Assembly (NCBI GenBank): GCA_003819975.1
Contig: RPPU01000137.1
Span: forward strand, 1-9,237
DNA length: 9,237 nucleotides
Origin: Desulfobacteraceae bacterium
GTDB taxonomy: Bacteria; Desulfobacterota; DSM-4660; Desulfatiglandales; HGW-15
Direction: 5' to 3'
Shown here: positions 1 through 5,678 of the stretch, piece after piece
Layout of the letters: every line of letters starts with the position of its first letter
Numbering within the stretch: the first letter of the stretch is position 1
Position numbers and translations under genes: made by a program
The notes under the pieces: generated by a model
The model's input: the letters and a program-made list of their open reading frames with translations, nothing else
What the model was told of the DNA's origin: nothing
Databases searched by the model: none

Positions 1-116
1 AGATTTATATCACCGATATCCTCTGGCCCGATTTTCGCAAGCCGGAATATCTGGTGGCCCTGGAAGCGTTTCAAAGAAGGGAGCGCCGTTTTGGGGCGAT
101 CACGGAAGAGGGGTAA
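1..116 (+). CDS. uppS: Undecaprenyl diphosphate synthase, C-terminal end (partial)
   Basis: Only the last 37 codons are present, read from base 3 to the TAA at 114-116. UppS is a cytosolic cis-prenyltransferase that condenses isopentenyl diphosphate onto farnesyl diphosphate to make the C55 carrier lipid for cell-wall synthesis. The visible end contains TDILWPDF, followed by an E-x-F-x-RRERRFG stretch; this closely matches the conserved C-terminus of the family (E. coli has TDVLWPDF and NRERRFG), including the arginines near the diphosphate-binding and dimer region. Its stop is six bases before the cdsA start, and the GAGGGG ribosome-binding site of cdsA (108-113) lies in its last codons. The uppS-cdsA order is the usual one. 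The call rests on a short but distinctive segment. Confidence 0.9.
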   Translation, partial: IYITDILWPDFRKPEYLVALEAFQRRERRFGAITEEG

Positions 117-122
117 ACGCAC

Positions 123-1010
123 ATGGGATTGAGCAGCCATTTAAAACGCTGGTTGACCGCTTTGGTCGGGTTACCGATTTTGTATTACCTGGTGGCGCTG
201 GCGCCGCGCTGGCAGTTTTACGGCTTTTTGCTGTGGCTTTGCGTAACCGGTCTTTACGAAATTTATCATTTCCCGCCCAAAAACGTGCCGGTTTTCATTC
301 AATACAGCATGTATGCTTCGGCCTTTATCCTGTTTGGGACTGCTTATTATTACTTCTTTGCCTTGCCTTTTGTTATTTTCTCCTGGGCCGTGATTCCTTT
401 CCTCTATTACCTGGCGACTTTTAGATCCGCGCCCCCGCATTTCAGCGAAAACATCGCCCGGACCGTTTTGGGGCCGGTTTATATCTGTATGCCTTTGGCC
501 ATGCTGATGTTGGTCGACCGGGTGCCGAACGGTTTTCATTACATTCTGTTTTGGCTCGTGATTATCTTCATGACCGACACCGGCGCTTTTTACAGCGGCC
601 GCCTTTTCGGCAAGCGCAAGCTTTACGAAGCCATCAGCCCGAGCAAGACCGTAGCCGGAGCCGTGGGCGGAGTCGTTTTTGCCGCCGGCAGTGTTTTTCT
701 TTTCCCCTATCTCTTTTGGCTGGGTTATTTTATTTTCAGCTTCATCGGCGGCGAACGTTTGGGGGCCTATGTCTTTCCCTATGTTTTGCGTGCCTTTCCC
801 TATTCTTTTGCTCTGATAGGCCTGGCCATGGCGCTTTCGATCAGCGGTCAGATCGGCGATCTGGTGGAATCCATGCTCAAGCGGGACCATGGGGTCAAGG
901 ATTCGGGAAATATCCTGCCCGGTCATGGCGGCATTCTGGACCGGTTGGACAGCCTGCTTTTTTCCATTCCGGTGCTTTACCTTTATCTCACTTGGGGAGC
1001 ACGGGCATAG
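123..1010 (+). CDS. cdsA: Phosphatidate cytidylyltransferase (CDP-diacylglycerol synthase)
   Basis: This 295-residue integral membrane enzyme converts phosphatidic acid and CTP to CDP-diacylglycerol, the branch-point precursor of all phospholipids. Several hydrophobic segments are visible (about residues 11-28, 32-47, 60-100, 115-131, 138-152, 180-208, 226-242 and 278-292). The C-terminal half carries the family signatures: DTGAFYSGRLFGK (152-164), SPSKTVAG (172-179), and the CDP-diglyceride synthase signature at 250-277, with KR, KDSG, LPGHGG and DRLDS, which contains the metal- and CTP-binding residues. Length is normal for the family (about 270-300). The ATG is preceded by GAGGGG at 108-113 with nine bases of spacing. 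CDP-diacylglycerol made here would supply PssA, encoded at 7500. The next gene is 251 bp away, so this looks like the end of the uppS-cdsA unit. Confidence 0.96.
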   Translation: MGLSSHLKRWLTALVGLPILYYLVALAPRWQFYGFLLWLCVTGLYEIYHFPPKNVPVFIQYSMYASAFILFGTAYYYFFALPFVIFSWAVIPFLYYLATFRSAPPHFSENIARTVLGPVYICMPLAMLMLVDRVPNGFHYILFWLVIIFMTDTGAFYSGRLFGKRKLYEAISPSKTVAGAVGGVVFAAGSVFLFPYLFWLGYFIFSFIGGERLGAYVFPYVLRAFPYSFALIGLAMALSISGQIGDLVESMLKRDHGVKDSGNILPGHGGILDRLDSLLFSIPVLYLYLTWGARA

Positions 1011-1020
1011 CTGCGCAGTA

Positions 1021-1182
1021 GCCAGAAGTCAGAATTCAGGAGTCAGAATGAGGAAACAAGAAGGCAGTCAACGTAATCATCGAGGTAACAGCCTTATGGC
1101 TGCATGACGTGACGCAGGATAGAGTCTGCAACTATTATCATTGACGATAATTTAGCCTCCTGTCTTCTGACTCCTGGCTTCT
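1021..1182. repeat. MITE-like imperfect palindromic element
   Basis: This element fills most of the gap after cdsA. The left arm contains CAGGAGTCAGAA (1037-1048), and its exact reverse complement TTCTGACTCCTG lies at 1165-1176. The arms extend imperfectly outward, with AGAAG at the left end facing CTTCT at the right end. Inside are smaller hairpins: CAGCC/GGCTG (1089-1093 with 1098-1102), flanked by an imperfect stem of GTCA..CGT..CAT (1067-1080) with ATGACGTGAC (1104-1113), and ATTATC/GATAAT (1134-1139 with 1146-1151). The left arm is built of near-repeats of an AGAAGTCAG-like word, a style common in dispersed intergenic repeats of environmental bacteria. No open reading frame or clear target duplication was seen. 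It could also act as a weak 3' structure for the cdsA transcript. Confidence 0.6.
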
Positions 1183-1194
1183 AAGAAAGAACCA

Positions 1195-1223
1195 TTTACG
1201 CCAACCCCTATTCGTGCTATGAT
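1195..1223 (+). promoter_or_regulatory. Sigma-70-type promoter with extended -10, upstream of uxs
   Basis: A -35 box TTTACG (1195-1200, four of six consensus bases) is followed after exactly 17 bp by TATGAT (1218-1223, five of six). TGC immediately before it gives an extended -10 (TGCTATGAT). Transcription would start near 1230, leaving a leader of about 30 bases before the uxs ATG at 1262, with AAAGG at 1246-1250 as a possible ribosome-binding site. A 7-bp inverted repeat, ATTTCTT/AAGAAAT (1222-1228 with 1233-1239), overlaps the end of the -10 and the predicted start and could be an operator. The promoter would drive uxs-dxr-rseP-tsaB. Confidence 0.6.
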
Positions 1224-1261
1224 TTCTTATTTAAGAAATTGTTTGAAAGGTTAATCTTTCT

Positions 1262-2224
1262 ATGCCCCATTATCCTTATAATCGGACCCGGATCCTGGTA
1301 ACCGGCGGCGCCGGATTCTTAGGTTCGCATTTGTGCGAAAAACTTTTACAAGCCGGTCATTATGTCATTTGTCTGGATAATTATTTTACGGGCCAAAAGC
1401 GTAATATTTTTCATTTGACGGCCGATAAACATTTTGAGGTCGTGCGCCACGATCTGGTCAATCCGATCTTTTTGGAGGTGGACCAGATTTATCACCTGGC
1501 TTGCCCGGCTTCACCGGTCCATTATCAATTCAACCCGGTCAAAACCATCAAGACCAATGTTATGGGCACCATTCATATGCTCGGCTTGGCTAAGCGGGTT
1601 AAAGCCAAGATCCTGCAAGCCTCGACCAGCGAGGTATACGGCGATCCGGATATCCATCCCCAAAAAGAGACCTATTGGGGGCATGTGAACCCGATCGGGC
1701 CCCGGGCTTGTTATGATGAGGGCAAGCGCTGCGCCGAGACTCTGTTTTTCGATTATTATCGCCAGAATAAGGTCAATATCCGGGTTGTGCGCATTTTCAA
1801 TACCTATGGTCCGCGCATGCATCCGGCTGACGGCCGGGTGGTCAGCAATTTTATCATGCAAGCCTTGAGGAACGAACCCATCACGATTTACGGGGACGGG
1901 AATTTTACCCGGTCTTTTTGTTATGTGGATGACTTGATCGACGGGATGATTAAAATGATGGAGGGCCCGGATGATTTTGTCGGTCCGGTCAATTTGGGCA
2001 ATCCGCGGGAGTTTACGATTAAAAAATTGGCTGAACTTGTCCTCTCCCTGACCCAATCGAAATCAAAACTTGAATGGCTGCCGGCTGTTGAAGACGATCC
2101 CCGCCAACGCTGCCCGGACATCCGTCTGGCTAAGGCCAAGCTCAATTGGGAGCCTTCTATAGGGCTGGAACAGGGTTTGCAAAAGACCATCGCCTATTTC
2201 AGGGAGCTGATTACGCAAAAATGA
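1262..2224 (+). CDS. uxs: UDP-glucuronate decarboxylase (UDP-xylose synthase)
   Basis: This 320-residue soluble enzyme of the extended short-chain dehydrogenase family oxidises UDP-glucuronate with NAD+, decarboxylates it and re-reduces the product to UDP-xylose, a sugar donor for polysaccharides. The Rossmann fold begins with [11 protein letters not shown] (14-24). The catalytic set is visible as STSEVYGDP (121-129) and YDEGK (151-155). The stretch [18 protein letters not shown] (139-156) and the IFNTYGPRM segment (178-186) closely match eukaryotic and bacterial UXS proteins. The acidic residue in EVYGD and the [10 protein letters not shown] segment (278-287) favour decarboxylase over a plain UDP-glucose epimerase. 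There is no membrane anchor or signal peptide. Its stop overlaps the dxr start by four bases (ATGA), so dxr is probably translationally coupled to it. The UDP-glucose dehydrogenase needed for the substrate is not in the window. A UXS gene between cdsA and dxr is unusual. Confidence 0.93.
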   Translation: MPHYPYNRTRILVTGGAGFLGSHLCEKLLQAGHYVICLDNYFTGQKRNIFHLTADKHFEVVRHDLVNPIFLEVDQIYHLACPASPVHYQFNPVKTIKTNVMGTIHMLGLAKRVKAKILQASTSEVYGDPDIHPQKETYWGHVNPIGPRACYDEGKRCAETLFFDYYRQNKVNIRVVRIFNTYGPRMHPADGRVVSNFIMQALRNEPITIYGDGNFTRSFCYVDDLIDGMIKMMEGPDDFVGPVNLGNPREFTIKKLAELVLSLTQSKSKLEWLPAVEDDPRQRCPDIRLAKAKLNWEPSIGLEQGLQKTIAYFRELITQK

Positions 2225-3375
2225 AGAACATCATCATCCTGGGGTCCACCGGTTCCGTCGGCGCCAGCGCCCTGAAAGTAATCGCCGCTTATCCGGACCG
2301 ATATAATGTGGTCGGTCTGGCCGCGGGCGGCAATCTTGATTTGCTTTTCGATCAAATAAACAGATTTCAGCCTAAGGCTGTGGCAATAAGAAACAAGGAA
2401 GGGATCGATGCCTTAAACGCCCGGCTCAAGGGCCGCGCGAGTCCGGAACTCTATTGCGGGCCGGACGGGTACGCGACCTTGGCGACCCTGGAGCAGGCCG
2501 ATACCGTGATTTCGGCCATCAGCGGCGCGGCTGGTTTACTGCCGACCTATGCGGCGATTCAGGCCGGCAAGAACATTGCCCTGGCCAACAAAGAAACCAT
2601 GGTCATGGCCGGAGCCTTGGTCATAAACCTGGCCAAAAGCAAAAGCGTCGACCTTTTGCCGGTGGACAGCGAGCATAGCGCAGTATTTCAATCCCTGCAG
2701 GGGCATCCGCGCGAAGATTTACAACGCATTGTTCTGACTGCTTCAGGCGGTCCTTTCAGAAACTTTACGCCGGAAGAAATGGCATCGGTCACTCCGGTCC
2801 AGGCCCTGAATCATCCCAACTGGAACATGGGGCCCAAGATTACCATTGATTCCGCCACTTTGATGAACAAGGGCCTGGAAGTGATCGAAGCCAAGTGGCT
2901 GTTCGATCTGCGTCTGGATCAAATCGACATTATGATCCATCCCCAGAGCATTGTGCATTCCATGGTGGAATATGGGGACGGTTCGATCATCGCCCAAATG
3001 GGCGTACCCGATATGATCACGCCCATCGCATATGCGCTTTCCTATCCCCGGCATTGGCCCACGCCGGCGCGGCGCCTGGATCTGGAAGCAATCGGAACCC
3101 TGACGTTCGATAAGCCCGATTTTAAAAAATTCCGTTGTCTTCAATTGGCTTTTGACGCCATGAAACAAGGCGGCAGTATGCCGGCGGTTTTAAACGCGGC
3201 CAATGAAGTAGCCGTGAACGCATTTTTGGAGGGCCGGATTCCCTTTTTACGCATCCCAGCCGTGATCGAGGAAACCATGCAAGCCCATCGGGCCGGGGAT
3301 GTCAATCGAATTGAAGATGTGTTGGAAGCGGACCGCTGGGCGCGGGAAAAGTCACAAAAAATTATAAAGCACTAA
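2221..3375 (+). CDS. dxr: 1-deoxy-D-xylulose 5-phosphate reductoisomerase
   Basis: This is the committed enzyme of the MEP isoprenoid pathway: it rearranges and reduces 1-deoxyxylulose 5-phosphate to 2-C-methylerythritol 4-phosphate with NADPH and a divalent metal, in the cytosol. The protein has 384 residues (E. coli has 398). Visible are the NADPH-binding GSTGSVG (8-14), [11 protein letters not shown] (121-131), the metal-binding PVDSEHSA (147-154; Asp149, Glu151), TASGGPF (173-179), and the substrate and metal segment HPNWNMGPK (198-206) to [10 protein letters not shown] (215-224), with Asn216, Lys217 and Glu220. [12 protein letters not shown] (240-251) is also canonical. I chose the ATG at 2221 because it starts just before the nucleotide-binding loop, overlaps the uxs stop as ATGA and has AGGGAG at 2201-2206. 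An upstream TTG at 2146 would add 25 unrelated residues. It supplies isoprene units for UppS. Confidence 0.97.
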   Translation: MKNIIILGSTGSVGASALKVIAAYPDRYNVVGLAAGGNLDLLFDQINRFQPKAVAIRNKEGIDALNARLKGRASPELYCGPDGYATLATLEQADTVISAISGAAGLLPTYAAIQAGKNIALANKETMVMAGALVINLAKSKSVDLLPVDSEHSAVFQSLQGHPREDLQRIVLTASGGPFRNFTPEEMASVTPVQALNHPNWNMGPKITIDSATLMNKGLEVIEAKWLFDLRLDQIDIMIHPQSIVHSMVEYGDGSIIAQMGVPDMITPIAYALSYPRHWPTPARRLDLEAIGTLTFDKPDFKKFRCLQLAFDAMKQGGSMPAVLNAANEVAVNAFLEGRIPFLRIPAVIEETMQAHRAGDVNRIEDVLEADRWAREKSQKIIKH

Positions 3376-3416
3376 TGAAATAGTTGAGATTGGAATAACA
3401 ATAGAGGTATAGAATC

Positions 3417-4580
3417 ATGAATATAGTATTTGATTTCACTTTTTATAATATCATTATTTTTTTAATTGTTTTGGGAATACTGGTCTTTTGCCATGAACTG
3501 GGACATTTTCTTTTAGCAAAAGTCTTCAATGTAAAAGTTTTGAAATTTGCTCTTGGTTTTGGTACGAAAATCGTCAGCAAACAAGTTGGTGAAACTGAAT
3601 ATTCCATCCGTTGGATCCCATTGGGTGGCTTTGTTAAGCTTTTAGGCGAAGATGATGATGAGGAAATAAAAGATTTGCCGCCAGAAGAAATGGCGAGAGC
3701 TTTAGACCGTCAATCGGCTCTGAAAAAAATCTCCATCTTAGCGGCCGGGTCGATATTTAACATTTTATTGGCGGTTTTGATATTTAGCGGAATCTTCTTT
3801 TTTAAGGGAGAAAGTATTTACCATATACGTCTTGATGAAGTCAATAACGATGGCCCTGCTCAAGCAGTCGGCCTTCGGCCTGGAGCCGATATTATGCCTG
3901 GCCCTGCTCAAGCAGCGGGTCTGCGACCCGGAGATGTCATTATACGCTTAGACGGCCAACTCATCAAATCCTCCGGCGGTTTGCAGGAATATTTGCTTTT
4001 CAAGGCCGGAATCCCTGTTGATTTTGAAATTTTAAGAGCTAAAATGTCTGGGGAAGAGAAAGTCCTGCATGTGCTTGTTATTCCGCGCGAGAAAGCAAGG
4101 AAAATCCAGGGGCAGGAAATTCGAACAGGTTTTATCAATGTCAGTACCTATCTTGAGTTAGTCGCGGAAATTCCTCTTGGACCATTGAATGCGGTCATGC
4201 GCGGAATTCAGCAAACTCATGAAGAAATCAAGAAAATTATTAATGTTTTGGGTATGTTGTTCAGGGGACGCCTTTCGATAACTGCGCTAGGTGGGCCGGT
4301 TATGATTAGCAAGGTTACGGGAGATTTTGCCAGAATGAGTCTTTGGTATCTGATTCCTTTAATTGCGGTTATTAGTGTTAATTTAGGCATCCTCAATCTT
4401 TTTCCAATTCCAGCTCTTGACGGGAGTTTGATTGTACTCGTGCTTATTGAAGCCATTATCGGCAAGCCTTTAAGTTCAAAACAGAAAGAATGGGTCATCA
4501 AAATCGGGTTTGCTATTATCATTAGCATGGCGCTTTTTATTACTTTTCATGATGTTTTAAGGTTGATAAATAAGTCATGA
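3417..4580 (+). CDS. rseP: RseP-type site-2 (intramembrane zinc) protease with PDZ domain
   Basis: This 387-residue inner-membrane metalloprotease belongs to the M50 family. RseP proteins cut transmembrane anti-sigma factors or signal-peptide remnants inside the bilayer; the local substrate is unknown. The first membrane helix holds the zinc motif HELGH (26-30). A second hydrophobic segment follows GSIFN (111-115), where the family usually has G-P-x-x-N. A PDZ region spans about 137-222. The C-terminal membrane part carries NLFPIPALDG (327-336), whose Asp335 is the third zinc ligand; the usual LDGG is LDGS here. The start has AGAGGT at 3403-3408 with eight bases of spacing. Two oddities stand out: a 16-residue tandem duplication inside the PDZ region (146-177), and much higher A+T and different codon choice than dxr before it and tsaB after it. 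Its stop overlaps the tsaB start (ATGA). The active-site residues are intact, so it is probably functional. Confidence 0.94.
   Translation: MNIVFDFTFYNIIIFLIVLGILVFCHELGHFLLAKVFNVKVLKFALGFGTKIVSKQVGETEYSIRWIPLGGFVKLLGEDDDEEIKDLPPEEMARALDRQSALKKISILAAGSIFNILLAVLIFSGIFFFKGESIYHIRLDEVNNDGPAQAVGLRPGADIMPGPAQAAGLRPGDVIIRLDGQLIKSSGGLQEYLLFKAGIPVDFEILRAKMSGEEKVLHVLVIPREKARKIQGQEIRTGFINVSTYLELVAEIPLGPLNAVMRGIQQTHEEIKKIINVLGMLFRGRLSITALGGPVMISKVTGDFARMSLWYLIPLIAVISVNLGILNLFPIPALDGSLIVLVLIEAIIGKPLSSKQKEWVIKIGFAIIISMALFITFHDVLRLINKS
3852..3947 (+). repeat. Tandem 48-bp in-frame duplication within rseP
   Basis: Two adjacent 48-base units (3852-3899 and 3900-3947) encode GPAQAVGLRPGADIMP and GPAQAAGLRPGDVIIR. 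By hand alignment 35 of 48 bases agree, and the first 16 bases are identical. The second unit has the normal PDZ form (PAxxAGLRPGDVI); the first looks like the inserted or drifting copy. The event keeps the reading frame. Confidence 0.9.
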
Positions 4581-5287
4581 TCCTTGTTCTCAATACAGCC
4601 ACTGTTCAGTTCAGCATGGCTTTGATGGACCAGTCCGGTTCGGTCAGAGCCGAATTTTCGCTGGCGCCGACCGGTGCGCATTTCCGGGAATTGATGCCGG
4701 CGGTGGAGTATTTGTTTCAGTCCGCGCAAATGACGACCCGGGATCTTGAAGCCGTGATTGCGGTGCGGGGACCCGGCAGTTTCACCGGTTTGCGCGTGGG
4801 TCTGGCATTCATTAAAGGGTTGTGCCAGGCCCGGAACATTCCGGCGATTTCAGTTTCCAGCCTGGAAGCATTCGCGGCTCAATTGCCGTATATTCCGCAA
4901 GCGATCTGTCCTTTAATCGGCTCGCGCCGCGGGGAAGTCTTTACCGCCCTTTATGAATGGGATGGAGCAAGGCAATTGAAATGCCTTAAAGAAGAAACCA
5001 CGCTCAAAATCGAGGATCTGCCCGGTTTTGTGCGGGAACCTTTTGTTTTTATCGGCGATCATTTTCTGCGTTTGAGCCCGGACCTGAAAAATATTTTCAG
5101 CTCCAAATTATGCATGGCGCCGATGGACCTTTGGCTTTTGCGCGCAGCAACAGTGGGGCGTTTGGGAGTGGTTAAATTTCAGCAAAAAGATTTTACACCT
5201 TTAACCGATTTGACGCCGGCTTATATGCGTGCTCCGGATATCCGTTCCCCGGATATCAGGACCAATTCGATTTCACCTCGGGTTTGA
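4577..5287 (+). CDS. tsaB: tRNA threonylcarbamoyladenosine biosynthesis protein TsaB
   Basis: TsaB is the non-catalytic ASKHA-fold partner of TsaD in the complex that makes N6-threonylcarbamoyladenosine at position 37 of ANN-reading tRNAs. The protein has 236 residues (E. coli TsaB has 231). It opens with the actin-like strand MILVLNTAT, has the hallmark RGPGSFTGLRVG (64-75), and ISVSSLEA (91-98). The family segment usually written DARRGEVY appears as GSRRGEVF (115-122), so the usual Asp-Ala is Gly-Ser. The last 20 residues contain a small tandem repeat, PDIRS-PDIRT. The start overlaps the rseP stop by four bases (ATGA) with only a weak, distant AAGG (4559-4562), which suggests translational coupling. 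It is the last gene of the uxs-dxr-rseP-tsaB unit; a terminator-like hairpin follows 86 bases after its stop. Confidence 0.93.
   Translation: MILVLNTATVQFSMALMDQSGSVRAEFSLAPTGAHFRELMPAVEYLFQSAQMTTRDLEAVIAVRGPGSFTGLRVGLAFIKGLCQARNIPAISVSSLEAFAAQLPYIPQAICPLIGSRRGEVFTALYEWDGARQLKCLKEETTLKIEDLPGFVREPFVFIGDHFLRLSPDLKNIFSSKLCMAPMDLWLLRAATVGRLGVVKFQQKDFTPLTDLTPAYMRAPDIRSPDIRTNSISPRV
5234..5263 (+). repeat. Two tandem 15-bp units at the 3' end of tsaB
   Basis: Units 5234-5248 and 5249-5263 both begin CCGGATATC and encode PDIRS and PDIRT (residues 220-229). The first unit also contains the 10-bp palindrome CGGATATCCG. They lie in the poorly conserved tail of the protein. Confidence 0.75.
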
Positions 5288-5373
5288 AGAGATTTGACAG
5301 GATTAACGGGATTTTCAAAGGCTGTTCGATAGATTGTTTTTAGGAAAGAGCAAAGTCCGGATGGATTGTTTTA

Positions 5374-5402
5374 GCGGGATAGTCGCGCCATCCCGCGTTT
5401 TA
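5374..5402 (+). terminator. Probable rho-independent terminator after tsaB
   Basis: A perfect 7-bp GC-rich stem, GCGGGAT (5374-5380) with ATCCCGC (5390-5396), encloses a nine-base loop and is followed by GTTTTA. It lies 86 bases after the tsaB stop and would end the uxs-dxr-rseP-tsaB transcript. The T tract is short (four), and the hairpin could instead be part of a repeat. Confidence 0.4.
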
Positions 5403-5433
5403 CATGCGAGCTTTAATTTAATTGTTGAAATAT

Positions 5434-5568
5434 AATCAAATCCCTCCTGTCCTCCCTTTTCAAAGGGAGGGACTTAATTTTAATCCTATTCTTTAATAAA
5501 AAGGGCGGATACATTTTTTTGAGTTCTCCCCTTTAAAAAAAGGGGAGACAGAGGATATTTTTTTGATT
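5434..5568. repeat. Composite palindromic repeat element (MITE-like)
   Basis: Each end is itself a hairpin. The left one pairs CCTCCCTTT (5451-5459) with AAAGGGAGG (5462-5470). The right one pairs TCTCCCCTTT (5525-5534) with AAAGGGGAGA (5539-5548) around AAAA. The outer flanks are also complementary to each other: AATCAAA at 5434-5440 faces TTTGATT at 5562-5568, and ATCCCTCCTGTC (left) faces GACAGAGGAT (right, 5548-5556 plus T) with a few mismatches. The element is therefore a terminal inverted repeat around an AT-rich core of about 50 bases, too short to encode a protein. Dispersed CCTCCCTTTTCAAAGGGAGG-like elements are frequent in environmental bacterial genomes. Confidence 0.6.
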
Positions 5569-5602
5569 TTTATTGAATTCAATTACGATCACGATCGAGG
5601 AT

Positions 5603-5652
5603 GTCTCAAAAGATGATTGAATCTTTTTTGTATTTTTGAGAAATCTTTTGAC
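5603..5652 (+). promoter_or_regulatory. Alternative AT-rich hairpins in the leader of the pseudouridine synthase gene
   Basis: AAAAGAT (5608-5614) can pair with ATCTTTT at 5621-5627, which is followed by further Ts. It can instead pair with a second ATCTTTT at 5643-5649, where the stem extends to GTC/GAC with a two-base bulge. CTCAAAA (5605-5611) can also pair with TTTTGAG (5634-5640). The three pairings exclude one another, a geometry that could serve as an attenuator. The stems are AT-rich and weak, so chance is a real alternative. Confidence 0.2.
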
Positions 5653-5678
5653 GATAGCGATCATTATTTTTCCGATCA

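Larger units (their letters stand above)
5288..5678. other. 391-bp non-coding region rich in repeats and hairpins
   Basis: No plausible protein-coding frame was found between tsaB and the pseudouridine synthase. From left to right it holds: a GATTTGACAGGATTAACGGG segment (5291-5310) of the kind often seen as dispersed intergenic repeat; a GC-rich terminator-like hairpin (5374-5396); a palindromic element of about 135 bp (5434-5568); and AT-rich mutually exclusive hairpins (5603-5652). A TTGACG at 5648-5653 has no matching -10 at a workable distance, so no promoter for the next gene is called with confidence. Confidence 0.6.

Noticed and set aside
171..926. Long open frame on the minus strand across cdsA (251 codons)
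   Set aside because: It is antisense to a well-conserved membrane protein, its translation is rich in charged, low-complexity residues without any family motif, and cdsA explains the sequence fully.
1034..1182. CRISPR-like array
   Set aside because: The repeated AGAAGTCAG-like words are inverted or irregularly spaced, with no constant repeat-spacer period and no cas genes nearby.
2146..2220. Upstream TTG start for dxr adding 25 residues
   Set aside because: The extra residues fall inside uxs in another frame and show no Dxr similarity. The ATG at 2221 begins directly before the nucleotide-binding loop.
3384..3413. TTGAGA-18 bp-TATAGA as a promoter for rseP
   Set aside because: The -10 would overlap the ribosome-binding site and end three bases before the start codon, and both boxes match poorly.
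5431..5436. TATAAT as a -10 box in the gap after tsaB
   Set aside because: No -35 of any quality lies 15-19 bp upstream, and the hexamer borders the palindromic element.
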